Shown here: positions 11,001 through 21,400 of the stretch, in pieces
Layout of the letters: each line of letters starts with the position of its first letter
How positions within the stretch are numbered: position 1 is the first letter of the stretch
Assembly (NCBI RefSeq): GCF_010111755.1
Contig: NC_088963.1
Span: forward strand, 62,001-126,000
Source: Nakaseomyces glabratus
Lineage: Eukaryota; Ascomycota; Saccharomycetes; Saccharomycetales; Saccharomycetaceae
Direction: 5' to 3'
DNA: 64,000 nt
The notes under the pieces: generated by a model
The model's input: only the letters and a program-made list of their open reading frames with translations
Databases searched by the model: none
What the model was told of the DNA's origin: nothing
Position numbers and translations under genes: made by a program

Positions 11001-11183
11001 GTATAATGAGGCGGATAACTTAATGTTGTCTGGAACTTCGCTAGAGGCTATAATCTCCAAAGAAGCTCCTAAAAACCCTTGAACTTTGCTCGCTTCTTTC
11101 AATTGCTCTTCTGCAGCATGTCTAATTCCAGCATCCTGATTTAAAGTACCTGCAAAACACTGCAATAAAGTATTGGGATCCAT
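8043..11183 (-). CDS. NMD5: Karyopherin/importin Nmd5
   Basis: A 1046-residue importin-beta-family receptor (S. cerevisiae Nmd5: 1048) that carries cargoes such as Hog1 and TFIIS into the nucleus with Ran-GTP. The N-terminal importin-beta domain starts with MDPNTLLQCFAGTL and continues through SLYFKNKITYGW at about 62-73, typical of the Nmd5/Sxm1 pair. HEAT-type helices fill most of the chain. A strongly acidic segment (about residues 935-1010, DDHFDFNEGGDEDNNE...) near the C-terminus is typical of this subfamily. Nmd5 and Sxm1 are duplicates; the synteny with XPT1 and MNS1 decides for NMD5. Two PAC sites and an RRPE lie 225-305 bp upstream. Confidence 0.94.
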   Translation of the reverse strand: MDPNTLLQCFAGTLNQDAGIRHAAEEQLKEASKVQGFLGASLEIIASSEVPDNIKLSASLYFKNKITYGWSSNNYSGKNELLMFEVDNDEKPVIMDMLIQTLIACAKQSSNCVRILKPALTVIISAEYPAKKWESLLPKSLELLSSDDINVTHIGLICLSELFRTYRWKENDSRQDLEMLILQYFPELLKYGKDVLFNEGKNMENPKIGEMLKLILKTYKFVIYHDLPFVLQRPESFIPWAEFLVQIVQQPLPESIKNMDPDLRRTNSWVKCKKWAYANLYRLFQRYASTSLTKKFEYNDFKKIYQEDFLPHFLQLLFQQIEQWNNRQTWLSDEALYYILNFIEQCVIQKSTWDLVGGYYENILQHIIYPLLRPNEETLEIFETDPQEYIHRNMELWDENYTPDLAALSLLTSAVHKRGKSTRGITLEFVTGNLNRNVGDFNNITLENAVEVESSLRIISSIIDILTSKNSPYAGQLEPFLKNMVLPFFKSPYGFLRSRVCEICSKLGYIDLQDPELNAIIFEGVMTCFNEERDCVPVNLMAALALQAFIQNPFFQEHLSQSVVPTMQKLLMLSNEFEMDTLSGVMQEFVEQFAEQLQPFGVELMKSLVQQFLKLAIDLHEVSNIDPNSFLKADDVPDETDKQMAAIGVLSTTISILLSFENSVDIVKNLEQSFYPAAEFILNNDMEDFYHEICEFFENSTFLMRTISPIAWKVLELIGECNRREESTVSVYLEDFMLVLNNFLIYGKDELRKNEFYCKILFEVYEKAANREDADLDELQIIFELSQKLTLSLEQKLPDPIRVKFLNDAISAIISEKDSLKKSIVFGVTSFNVIISNMIVTPVIVLNALASQNCIELFFEVWVSHYIPNYIRTYDIKLSVLALMSILCSVSEEEILKFNLGNLLFQVYPLVLKMMARYPAALKLLEEKRKEFSSLDFNDNEAWDDHFDFNEGGDEDNNEANIEDVIEMLRGDHNDLKFVDGLADGEDFDDLEEDPLAGSILDDINIYELVKSSTSGLEQSNPAKFSTIMNSLSDEDKSMHTQIMNI

Positions 11184-11624
11184 AACGGCCTACTCTTTTC
11201 TGAGTATATATTTGATATTTGTCTGCTGAAATCCCTATCTTGAACCACAAAATACAACTTCAATAATAGAGTAAGAGAGTATAATGTTTATCAGTAAGAT
11301 TATTTACTACTAGCCTCCAAACATAGGCACAAAGAAACTCAATAGCTATAACTGGGTTCCAGCATTTGAGTTATTGGCTTGAAGTTAGCTGAGTTTCACT
11401 GAGTTCATCTCATCGCTAGAATCTCATCGCATCGGGAAAATCGTCTCTTGCAATGAAAGTATCGTGCGACAGTTGAAAATTTTTTTAAAAACACTATAGC
11501 AATAAGCCTGTTGAAGAGGCAATGTATGCCCAGAAATTAGTGACTATTCTTCGCTCTATAAATGGCCAATTGATGGCAACTATTGCTTCAGCGTGCTGCT
11601 TACATATATATAGTGTAATCATAT
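11184..11624. other. Intergenic MNS1-NMD5
   Basis: A 441-bp gap with the NMD5 promoter (PAC/RRPE cluster) and the MNS1 3' end. Nothing else found. Confidence 0.5.
11409..11486. promoter_or_regulatory. Two PAC sites and an RRPE upstream of NMD5
   Basis: CTCATCGC occurs at 11409-11416 and again at 11423-11430, 14 bp apart, followed by TGAAAATTTTTTT at 11474-11486. Both neighbouring genes are on the minus strand, so the target is NMD5 (ATG at 11183). Confidence 0.65.
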
Positions 11625-13268
11625 TTATTTCTTTGATTTGTGCCAATTGGTCTCGAAGCCCTTCTTGAGCAATGTAGCATGCGAGAGTCTTGGGAAAATG
11701 TGTGCCTCTGTTGTGAATACCATCGAAGTCAAATCTACGTTGTCATTAAACAAGTAATACATGTACTTCAAAGTCTCTGATAACCAGAATGTTTCCATGT
11801 TATCACCAAGTGAACCGGGCTTCGTAACATCGCCTAAGTTAACATACTTACGGCTCTTAGGATCGTCACAATCAACACAAGTGTTTTGTATGAAGTTTTG
11901 GAATATCTCATAACCCCATTCCCTATACATTTCATTACCACTGAGTTGATATAGGAACATAATAGACTCTACAGCCTCAGGTCTTTGACGGTTGTGGGCA
12001 TCATTGGGTTTGATCCAGAAATCACCTTTTTTACTCTTCCACCAATCATGACCTGGCCTAGCTTTGCCATCATTGAAAACCACAATCTCTGGTGCGAGTC
12101 CCGTAGGGACTTGATGGTACATCTCGTAACAAGTCTTCGTTAACTCCTTAGCAAGTAGCCACTCACTCTCTCTTTCAGAATTCCAGAATGAAGCTTTTCT
12201 TGCTTGCTCTAAATGTAATCCATTCGTAGCGCCCATACCTAACACACCACCAATGAAACATACTAGATGATCCATTTTTGTGGAAAAAGGTCCATTTAGA
12301 CCCTGCTCCCTTTCACCAATGAACAGAAGGTTGCTTGGAGTTGTGCGGCCAAGTAAATGCTTCGCGATCCCATCAAGTGACACCAAGTACAATTGACGAT
12401 ATATTTCTTCACCGGTGAGCTGATATTGCTTTAACAAGTACTCGTAGAACGAGTCTCCCATGGACCCGAGTCTTATTGTAGCAGTACTGAACCTACCGTT
12501 TTGGGAATTTGTTAAGATTGGTACCAAGCCGTTGAATTGATTCATCAAGTTATTGTTGAGGTATAATGGAGCATATAGTTTCTCAGATAGTTGCCACAGA
12601 GTTGAATTGTCTGTCAAATAAGCTAAATACTTGAACTCCATCTGTAGAGTGGTGAATTCAGCAGTTGGTGTGGTAGTATACCCGCCACCATCCATCGCAG
12701 TAATGCCGTGCTTCAAATTAACGGTCTGAAAGGGGACCCCATCTTTATTCACTTCCAATGCAACAGCCAAACGACGACCTAAGTCTTGGGCCTTATCTAG
12801 GTATATATTTGAGTAACGTTGTGGCAGATCTAACTCGGTAGACAAGTGATATGCGGAGAGGAGCCCACCCAACAATCTAATAGTAGTCTCAAACAAGCTC
12901 ACCGAATTGTCATAATCAAAGTTTAATTCGCGATCAATCCATTCTGTAGCTGCATTGATGTGCTCTCTAAACTCATCCTTGTAATTGGCGCTCGAGTTGT
13001 ACATAACCATCAAAGTGTCCAGGGAATCGACTATGATCCAACCCATAGGGCGCTCCTCCCCAAGCATATTATGTCTGTGATGAGAGGTCGGGCTGTAAAC
13101 ATCGTAACCCCAACCATACTGACTATAATCTCTCCAGCTCTCGAGGAATACTTCCTCGACTTTGTTCCTCATAGCAGCGGCATCTCCATCGAAACCAGAC
13201 GTCTGCAGGTTATAAAACCACAGCGCAAGCGACACACATAGCACCACGGCACTCAGTATATACGCCAT
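11625..13268 (-). CDS. MNS1: ER alpha-1,2-mannosidase Mns1 (GH47)
   Basis: A 547-residue type II membrane enzyme (S. cerevisiae 549) that removes one mannose from Man9GlcNAc2 on new glycoproteins in the ER, a timer for folding and degradation. Residues about 3-20 form the single N-terminal membrane anchor. GH47 landmarks are visible: MGWIIVDSLDTL near residue 75-86, LGSMGDSFYEYL mid-chain, a Cys pair (CVDC), and FTTEAHIFP near the C-terminus, which holds the Thr that binds the catalytic calcium. Flanked by NMD5 and divergent from STR2, as in S. cerevisiae. Confidence 0.97.
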   Translation of the reverse strand: MAYILSAVVLCVSLALWFYNLQTSGFDGDAAAMRNKVEEVFLESWRDYSQYGWGYDVYSPTSHHRHNMLGEERPMGWIIVDSLDTLMVMYNSSANYKDEFREHINAATEWIDRELNFDYDNSVSLFETTIRLLGGLLSAYHLSTELDLPQRYSNIYLDKAQDLGRRLAVALEVNKDGVPFQTVNLKHGITAMDGGGYTTTPTAEFTTLQMEFKYLAYLTDNSTLWQLSEKLYAPLYLNNNLMNQFNGLVPILTNSQNGRFSTATIRLGSMGDSFYEYLLKQYQLTGEEIYRQLYLVSLDGIAKHLLGRTTPSNLLFIGEREQGLNGPFSTKMDHLVCFIGGVLGMGATNGLHLEQARKASFWNSERESEWLLAKELTKTCYEMYHQVPTGLAPEIVVFNDGKARPGHDWWKSKKGDFWIKPNDAHNRQRPEAVESIMFLYQLSGNEMYREWGYEIFQNFIQNTCVDCDDPKSRKYVNLGDVTKPGSLGDNMETFWLSETLKYMYYLFNDNVDLTSMVFTTEAHIFPRLSHATLLKKGFETNWHKSKK

Positions 13269-13771
13269 CGAGAACTCTTATCGAATTGCTGTGAGAAACA
13301 ATTGTATAGCACATGATGGACCAATGGCCTCGTTAAATACCCAACAAACCTCGACACTCGGTTGCTTATAAGTGCAAGATGCGTTGAGTGGGAGGTGATA
13401 AACTACTGAAGGACTGGTTTACTCAGCGAACTAAATTATTTAAAAACTAAAAGAGTTTATCATATGATCCTTTAAGGCCTTTGACTTCAACGATTGAGTA
13501 ACTTGTGGAGGTTGTCTCCTTGGTTCTTGTATCGAAATATGACTGAGAGTGGTTTCTTGTCCAGTTTAAGTGTGTATTACCCAGTGCATCATGCAAAGTT
13601 GTGTGAATGACAGTGCTAGAACTGTGTTGCTGTCTTTATCGTGTAGTCATGAGGGATATTGTGCGTGTTTGTGAGTCTCTTGTATATATTTTGAGTATTT
13701 AAGAGATTTAGTTGTACAGATCAGTCCTCTGTCATAGTAGGCAACCAATTGGCACTTGTTCGCACTGGGGT

Positions 13772-13779
13772 TGAGTCAT
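13772..13779. promoter_or_regulatory. Gcn4 site (TGAGTCAT) before STR2
   Basis: TGAGTCAT is a perfect match to the Gcn4 (GCRE) core TGASTCA. It lies about 97 bp before the STR2 ATG and 10 bp before a TATA box. General amino-acid control of a cysteine/methionine pathway gene fits this. Confidence 0.7.
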
Positions 13780-13788
13780 CCTTTCAGT

Positions 13789-13796
13789 TATATAAG
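13789..13796 (+). promoter_or_regulatory. TATA box for STR2
   Basis: TATATAAG, 80 bp before the ATG at 13876 and just after the Gcn4 site; distance is normal for a regulated yeast promoter. Confidence 0.6.
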
Positions 13797-13875
13797 AAAA
13801 GTAGTTCTTGTCGGTGGTAAATTGGGATAAACGAATAAACTGAGTTTAGCAGTGGTGGGTCTAAGGATAAAATCA

Positions 13876-15585
13876 ATGATTTCAGAGATATTGGGTGAGT
13901 CTATACCGAAAAACACTGAGCATGCAGTGTCTGTGTGTCTACCTTTATGGGCAGATGTGGTTGGTTATGAAGAAGGTGACGCGCGAGTACTTGACAGCCT
14001 AACGACGGGATATCCAAGGTTCTTCATCCATGCGTCTGTGAAGAGACTTTGTAACTTGATCAGTGAACAATATGCTAGGGCTGGAGAGTCCTGTTTGTGC
14101 TTCCCATCTTACTTGGTTGCCAAGAGATGTAGAGAATACATTACTGTCAAGAGCAAACAGCTAGACAAGGATGCCGACATAGGTAAGATCAGAATTTTAC
14201 AGTTAGCGATGCCCCAGGATGATACAGATCACACCGGGATATTTGATTGCAAGATCGCAGCTCTCTTCTTCAAATCTGAGTTATTCCCATTAGCAAAGCA
14301 ATACTGGCAACATAGCGGTGAGATTGTATCTAGTAGACTGGCTGACTACGTTACTGAGAGGTTATACCCTAATGCAATCCACATTGATGAAGCTACAAAG
14401 GATAACAAAACCTTCATTGAAACACGGTTTGGTAGAAACCTTGACTCCTCTTTCATTAATAGAGCGAAGGATATACTGAGAAATAGAATTGCACACAAGG
14501 TAGTCGAGACAGATCACAACCAGGATGTAGCAACCAATGTGTTTTTATTTCCCAGTGGTATGGCTTCGATCTTTACTGCTCATAGGCTCTTACTGAATTA
14601 CGATCATATTAGGGTGTCTAACATTAAGCATAATGGTGTTGATAAATCTGATGATATTATCGGTTATGGTGAACCCTATTTAAAAACTGTTATGTTCGGT
14701 TTCCCATATACGGATACATTGTCAATCCTTAAGAAGTTTAATCATACGTATTTTTTGGGTTTAGGGGATGAGTCTGCAATGAAAGATTTGATTGGAATTC
14801 TTGAATCTGGTGAGCAAATATTGGCAGTATTTCTAGAAGCTCCATCTAACCCATTGTTGAAGATGTGTGATATGAGTAAACTGAAGCAATTATCACAGCA
14901 ATATGGGTTCTTCATTGTAGTAGACGAGACTGTCAGCGGTTTTGTTAATATTGATATTCTATCCTATTGTGATATTGTCTGCAGCTCATTGACCAAAATA
15001 TTTAGCGGAGACTCAAATGTCATTGCTGGATCCCTAGTGGTGAACCCAGCTAGTAAACTACATGATTTTGCCATCGATTTCTTAAATGATCCAAAGAGGA
15101 ATGAGGACCTACTATGGTGCGAAGACTCTGTATACCTAGAAAGAAACTCGAGAGATTTCATCGACAGAGCACAGAAGATTAATAAAATTGCAGAGGATCT
15201 GGTATCTACTGTATTATTAGAAGAGGAGGGACAATTATTAGAGAAAATATATTACCCAAGCTTAACGAGTCCCGAGTCCAAACTTAATTACGATAGTGTC
15301 AAATGTAACAATGGTGGATATGGTGGATTGATTTCAATCGTCTTCAAACGGGAGGACCAAGCTAAGGTGTTCTATGACAATCTATCCTTGAATAAAGGGC
15401 CATCCTTGGGGACAAATTTTACTTTAGTTTGTCCTTACGCAATCCTTGCACACTATGCAGAGCTCGATGAAGTTGCTAAGTATGGTGTAGTCAAAAATTT
15501 GGTTAGAATATCGGTGGGGCTAGAATCTCTAGAAACTCTCCAAACTATATTTAGAAAGGCATTTGATGCCGCTAAAGACGTATAA
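13876..15585 (+). CDS. STR2: Cystathionine gamma-synthase Str2
   Basis: A 569-residue PLP enzyme of the Cys/Met metabolism family that makes cystathionine from cysteine and an O-acylhomoserine in transsulfuration. The PLP lysine is Lys374 in CSSLTKIFSGDSN, preceded by the cofactor-binding Asp in FFIVVDETVSGF. The N-terminus MISEILGESIPKNTEHAVSV matches S. cerevisiae Str2 (MISRTIGESIPPNTKHAVSV), so I use the ATG at 13876 instead of the upstream GTG. It is about 70 residues shorter than the 639-residue S. cerevisiae protein because the acidic mid-chain insert (before FLFPSGMASIF) is nearly absent. A Gcn4 site lies in the promoter. Confidence 0.96.
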   Translation: MISEILGESIPKNTEHAVSVCLPLWADVVGYEEGDARVLDSLTTGYPRFFIHASVKRLCNLISEQYARAGESCLCFPSYLVAKRCREYITVKSKQLDKDADIGKIRILQLAMPQDDTDHTGIFDCKIAALFFKSELFPLAKQYWQHSGEIVSSRLADYVTERLYPNAIHIDEATKDNKTFIETRFGRNLDSSFINRAKDILRNRIAHKVVETDHNQDVATNVFLFPSGMASIFTAHRLLLNYDHIRVSNIKHNGVDKSDDIIGYGEPYLKTVMFGFPYTDTLSILKKFNHTYFLGLGDESAMKDLIGILESGEQILAVFLEAPSNPLLKMCDMSKLKQLSQQYGFFIVVDETVSGFVNIDILSYCDIVCSSLTKIFSGDSNVIAGSLVVNPASKLHDFAIDFLNDPKRNEDLLWCEDSVYLERNSRDFIDRAQKINKIAEDLVSTVLLEEEGQLLEKIYYPSLTSPESKLNYDSVKCNNGGYGGLISIVFKREDQAKVFYDNLSLNKGPSLGTNFTLVCPYAILAHYAELDEVAKYGVVKNLVRISVGLESLETLQTIFRKAFDAAKDV

Positions 15586-15739
15586 CAGCAGCATAATTTG
15601 TTAAATAGGACTCAATTCATTTCATGGTAATTTTATCTATTATGCTTATAACTCTATCTTTATAAATGCATATAATTTAATTAAAACTGAGTATGCAGCG
15701 ATTGCCTAGGAAGTCCGAAATCGAGATTATTTTAAAAGC

Positions 15740-15747
15740 GCGATGAG
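15740..15747. promoter_or_regulatory. PAC site before EFM3
   Basis: GCGATGAG lies 69 bp before the EFM3 ATG, preceded by a TTTTAAAAG tract. Position and orientation are those of PAC elements in translation-factor and ribosome-biogenesis promoters. Confidence 0.55.
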
Positions 15748-15815
15748 CTGCGAAGATCTATGTCGTAATAGCTATCGAAGGAGCAGGATGCCAAGAGATA
15801 TCGAAGCGTATTATA

Positions 15816-16799
15816 ATGGATAAAAGTGGCGAATTGCTATTGAGAAGATGCCCAGTCGAACGTCTAGTTGATGAATTGCAAGAAGGCAAGCTTTTGAGAC
15901 TCTGCGATGAGGAAAACGGGTTTCGGAAGGTTCTCATGGAAGAAGTAAAACCGGTTAATAATAACTATTGTAAGAAAGTGCTACGCGAGATCGTTGACAG
16001 ATTAGATCGTACTGCTGGTCAATTACCAGAGGATGTCTATGAAAGTTGGGAATGGGCTTATGAAGTTTATTTTGATATGTTGAATGATGTGCAAGATGAG
16101 CTAGCTATGGATGAAGCTGATAACGATGTGATTATGTACAAGTTCAGTGAGCAATACAAGGTTAATATTGCTGAGACACCACGTACTATTGCTAATGGCA
16201 GTACAGGAAATAGGACATGGGAGGCGGCAGTGTATTTGGGTCTGTACCTGATAGATCAGTGTGCCTCAAATGTGGTAGCTGCACCGAGTCGAATTTTGGA
16301 ACTTGGATCAGGTACAGGGTTAGTCAGTCTACTTTACCAGCAATTATACCCATTTGACAAGCTCACTATGACAGATGGTGATTGGGATGTGGTACGCAAA
16401 AGAATACCAGGCAACTTATCCTTAAACGATTTGAAGCCTGGTCTGGAGGTTAAGCAATTGGTTTGGGGCCCTCGGGACGCTAACAGTGGCGACAACCAAT
16501 GGGACTATGACTTAATTCTCGGCAGCGATCTTACATATGACGACCGCATCCTCGAACCCCTGTGTCAAGCTTTGCAATGGCTATTAAAGACGGATGGCAG
16601 TAACGAAGCGCTGTTGGGCGCAACTGTCCGTAACGAGGCCACTACTGCGTTATTCGAAAAGTACATGAGAGAGTACAAACTGCAGTATGAAGTAATCACA
16701 GAAACCACGGACGAGGACTTCGAAAGGCTGGAAGAAATAACCTTCACTAGGCCTATTGCTCCAATCCGCATCTACAGGATTAACAATGCAAAGATATAA
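15816..16799 (+). CDS. EFM3: eEF2 lysine methyltransferase Efm3
   Basis: A 327-residue class I SAM-dependent methyltransferase of the FAM86/METTL21-like group; the S. cerevisiae protein (YJR129C) trimethylates a lysine of elongation factor 2. Motif I is ILELGSGTGLV at residues 160-170. The post-I acidic residue is in LTMTDGDW (183-190), and GSDLTYDD at 236-243 corresponds to the family's [DN]-x-x-Y catalytic/substrate motif. GNRTWEAA (131-138) matches the conserved 'G-x-x-T-W-E-A' stretch of this family. Position after STR2 agrees. A PAC site is present upstream. Confidence 0.9.
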   Translation: MDKSGELLLRRCPVERLVDELQEGKLLRLCDEENGFRKVLMEEVKPVNNNYCKKVLREIVDRLDRTAGQLPEDVYESWEWAYEVYFDMLNDVQDELAMDEADNDVIMYKFSEQYKVNIAETPRTIANGSTGNRTWEAAVYLGLYLIDQCASNVVAAPSRILELGSGTGLVSLLYQQLYPFDKLTMTDGDWDVVRKRIPGNLSLNDLKPGLEVKQLVWGPRDANSGDNQWDYDLILGSDLTYDDRILEPLCQALQWLLKTDGSNEALLGATVRNEATTALFEKYMREYKLQYEVITETTDEDFERLEEITFTRPIAPIRIYRINNAKI

Positions 16800-18456
16800 G
16801 ATATAGTATAGACAAGAAAGAAGAAATAATAGTAATTAATGTCGTGAGTCCTCTGACACTCTAGTCTCATGCACCCGACAAGATCGGGAGATATAAATGG
16901 CACACAGGAACTGTGCGGTACCCATTCATACGAATCCACTAGAGTTCTTAAAAGACCACCAAAATTTTTTGATCTATCCCCAAACATATCACGATTATCA
17001 AGAGAAAGAAGAAATAACTCTGATACGTACTGTCTATTGCCGGGGAACACTTTTGGACAAAGTTGGTCTCCTTTTAAGAGAGCTACAAATAACCAAGAGC
17101 TGAAACTAGACTGAAACTTTTACGCAAGAACCTGCACTATTTATACTTCCTCAGTGAGCAAGATGGGTTCCACTCGAGAATTGGAAAAAGTTTTTCGCTC
17201 AGCAAAGAAAGCCGTGCAGAAGTGTCAACAATATAGTTTCGTACTGTACGATGGTAATGCGATGAGTTAGGTCATAATACTAAAATGTGTACCAACTTGA
17301 AGATGGTACATGTGTGGCTCACTGAGTAGCAATCTGTACAAATTAATTGTACTTGTGGGTAGGCTTTTGAGTTCTGGCGTTTCTCGAGGTAATTGTTGAT
17401 TTTTTTGTGTTATGTTGGTAGGGTGGGGAGAAACCTGGCCTAATAGTGATTGGATTGTTTTGACAAGAGTGTATAAGTTTCGTCATATGGATGCTGTCTA
17501 GGTCTTGGAAACTCCCATTGTCCACCGGTGGTGCCAGAAAAGGGGTAGCACAGAGGAACTCTTCTTTCATGTGACATTCAGTGGTACCCGGAAGTGTAAA
17601 TCTGGTAGGTCAATCTCGTTGTTTGCGATTGGGCTGTCTCTTTCCGAATGCAACATCCTACCGCAAACCAGCACAGACAAGCACTTACAACTTAACATAA
17701 ACAAAGAACAAGAAAACCAAGCAAACGCAAATTGAATTTGGAACCTCTGAAGCACTCGGAGCGGTGTGAAGAGATAATCTCCTTTGTTGGTCAAAGTGAT
17801 GCTGACTGAGACTGAGAGTGTGTGTGTTCAGAGACTTTGCGAAGGAAGGATTAGTTGAAGGTGAGAAAAATACCTCTCCAGAGAGACTGAGACAACACAA
17901 AGCAGGAGAATTCAAGATTTTTGTGATTATCACCGACACCAGTGCACAGAGTCAAGTGGACGACAAAGTGCCGGGAACAAGAAAGAAGAGAGTCAAGGTT
18001 TAATCCCAAAAAGTTCTCTTTAAGGGCAACAAAACAAAACTGGCAAAAATGGAAGGAAAAAAATGGAAGCTGAAGAAGGAATGTGAATCTATATAGTCTT
18101 GAATGGGAACACCAATAAATGGATATATACCCGACGACAAACTTTGAGCGCAAGAACTTTATATATTGGGTTTTTGAAGCAAGACGATATTTAGCTTACC
18201 AGTTTCGAGGGAAAATATAAGGGTTAAAGAGACTTATATACTCGGACAATTTCAATTTTGATTTTACAAGGTTGACGACAATTAGTAACAGTTGCAACTT
18301 CAATAATTGAATTGTTTTTTTATTTGAATAATTAGTGTTATTGAGTTCTCCACAAACTGCGAAAAGAATATTGTAAATTTTAAAATATTTCATTTCGTAT
18401 TAACTTCATAGTCCTACAGTTGAAAGGAGCGGTTCTTATAAAGACGAAGAATTCGG
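16800..18456. other. Long intergenic region EFM3 to RSF2-type gene
   Basis: A 1657-bp gap, long for this genome. It contains a PAC-like GCGATGAG at 17259-17266, a GTGGGGAG (Mig1-like) stretch near 17424-17431, and many short ATG frames (for example 17818-18003) that could act as upstream ORFs in a long leader. None looks like a conserved protein. Long promoters are usual for regulators such as the downstream zinc-finger gene. Confidence 0.5.
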
Positions 18457-21400
18457 ATGATGACTAATGGACAGGATCAACACTGTCTTATACCCAAGAA
18501 ATCTAGGGCAGTAAAGACCGACAAACCGAGGCCGTTTCTATGTCCTATATGTTCTAGAGGATTTGTACGTCAGGAACATCTGAAAAGACATCAGAATAGT
18601 CACACCCATGAAAAACCCTTCTTATGTTTGATTTGTGGTAAATGTTTCGCACGTAAGGACTTAGTTCTTAGACATTTGCAGAAATTACACCGAGATTATA
18701 AGACCGAACAATTGGACAAAACAATAGGAAGAGGAAAATGGGATGAGAAGATACTTAATACACCTGATGTTTGGAACAATGATATTGTCAAAGTGAAAGG
18801 GAACAAAGCATCAATCTTACCAACTGTTGACTACACAATGCATAGACAGGACTTGGTTCTCAAATCGAATGATGGCAATGATTCTCAAACTGGTATCAGC
18901 AGTCAAAATTCTATTACTTTCAATAATATGAGTGTGAGCGTTGGATCAAGCGGTGTATTGGAGTATGAGAGTACCAGCAAGAGAAGTACACCTGGTAATC
19001 ATTCTTCAGATAGTACTCCAACTGATAGCTCTATCAGTCGATTACGCACCGAAGGTAGCTATACAAACACAAATAATGCTGATGGCACTCTAAACCCAGT
19101 ACCGTACCATGATCTAGATTTATCTTCATCTTCATCGCTTTCCTTTGCAACTCCTTCATACCAAAATACAAGGACTTCCAATAACCCTGTACCAATTGGC
19201 GGTGGCACTCCTCTGGATGTCAATTGGCTAAACTCAGTGTTAGAGTCTGACAACAAGATAAACGAGTTAGCCTCGAAGAGCTTATCTCCATCTGCAACAC
19301 TTGGCCAAAAATCTGATAAACATAACAATATCGCAGATTTCAAGCTTTCCCTACCGGAATCAAAAAAGAACAGACGGTATAGCTATCCAAATAATTTAAA
19401 TGACACAACAGCAAAGCAATCCAATGATAAAAACTATACTGGCAGCCCATTGAATCCGAATGGCCGTATGCATTCGAATGGGCACAATAACCCCCCTTCT
19501 GCGTCTAATGCAACAATAACTTTAAATACTTCGGCTGGCATTGAAAATCACACCATCAATGATAAGGATCTGTTTAGACCTGATCTTAACCATAATCCAT
19601 CGTTGTCATCTCTTTTCAAAACAGAAGATCCTACGAGCTCAGAACAACCGGTCATTGATATTATAAGCCAACTCTCCTCTGAATACACATCACCCAACGA
19701 TTTGAGTTTTGTAAACTTAAATCAGCCAAATCTAGGCTTCTTTACTCAAGAATGGAGAGATCTGATTTTACAAAAGTATAGTCTCCTGGATAACAACTTT
19801 CCAACTATAAAAGAGTTGAACGAATATATTGAACAGTATCAAAAGGAATTTCATCCATATTTTGCATTCTTACATCTTCACTCTGTTCAACCGTCATTGA
19901 GCAGGATATCACTATTTTTATCTGTGGCGGCAATTGGTGCTTTTTATTCCTATAATTCAACACATTCCAATTTGCTGGCAAATTTGGCTTATGGAGAAAT
20001 TAACCAACTAATAAAATCTGTCAAATTAGACTCCTCTCCACTATGGCTTGTCCAAACCATGCTGGTCTTAGGTTTTTATGCTATTTTCAATAACGACATT
20101 TCGTTGGTACAATCAGCAAGTGACCAATTTGTAATGATTGTCAAGATTGTCAAGTCAGCGAAGATTAATCAGCCTCTTGAAACGATGGTTGTACCACCGA
20201 CGAACTTATTCCCAAATCCAGTTACAAAGACACTGACTTCGGATCAGATTGATGCGGCTTATAGGTATTTTATCACAGCACAATCTAGAATCCACATTTG
20301 CCATTCAATGCTGTTTTTAAGCAACATTTTCCCTGCTATGTCTGGATTAGAAGCTTGTTTTCTATCTTCAGATGTTTTGTGTGGGGTGCCTTGTCCTTAC
20401 GAGGATCTTTATACGTCTAAATCTCCTGGAGAGTGGTATAATAATGTTTTGAAAAATAGCATTGAAATTGCAAATAGCAGTCAGCTAGTAAATTTATCAA
20501 ATGGTATGGTGAGCTTCCAGACGTGCTTGGAGTATTTAACAACCGGAAATCATGTATTATACGAGAACATCAAACTGTCATTGTATACCTTGCTCTCCCT
20601 GCTGGTTTCAATTCATGAAAAGATATTACTCGAAAGACACAAAGCAAAAACCGAAAAGGATGTTCAATACAATGATACACAATGGAAATTAAAGCAAGGG
20701 CCTCTGATTGACTCAGTAATTCGTAAATGGGAGATTTTATATATGAAGAATGGAGGTATTCTTTTGCCTACGGAAAATAATGTTGCAAAAATCACAGGAA
20801 GCCATGTTATGAGGAATAATGTATCATTTTATTTATTTGCAAAACTGAAACGTTGTATTGATCTGAATCATGTCATTCAGAAGATATGGATGAGAGATTG
20901 GACCACCATGAATACGGCATTAGAAGAAGTAATATATGATAAAGAATCTTTACAAGAAGCTACCGATTATGCTATTAGTCTGTTAAGATCATGGGCTTCT
21001 ACTTTTACTATATTGGATGATGAATCCATGCAGGCTATGAAGACGCCTATGTTTTCAATGGCCTGCATTTTTTCATCAATCCTTATCATTGCAGAGTATT
21101 TGAGATCAGTAGAAAGATGGGCCAAAACTTTCAATGCTGGTGATCCAAATGCAAAAACCATGAACCCAACCGACAAGATTTTGTGGTTGAAGGCAGGAAG
21201 ACTCTTGAAGATGTTTCAAAAGAAACTTATGTCATCAGATGCAAAAAAATACTCAGAGTTTGCAGGTGTTCAAAAGCACGAGATGCTTGATATCACTGAA
21301 GTAGATGAAAGCGTACTACAAAGGGCTATAGGCCTTGAAGCTAAAGTAGATGAAACTATCCAAATGATTCTGGCCGCATCTTTGGCTTCGAAAGCTCTTT

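Larger units (their letters stand above)
13269..13875. other. Divergent promoter region MNS1 / STR2
   Basis: A 607-bp gap between divergent genes. It contains a perfect Gcn4 site and a TATA box for STR2 (separate entries). No open frame of note. Confidence 0.6.
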
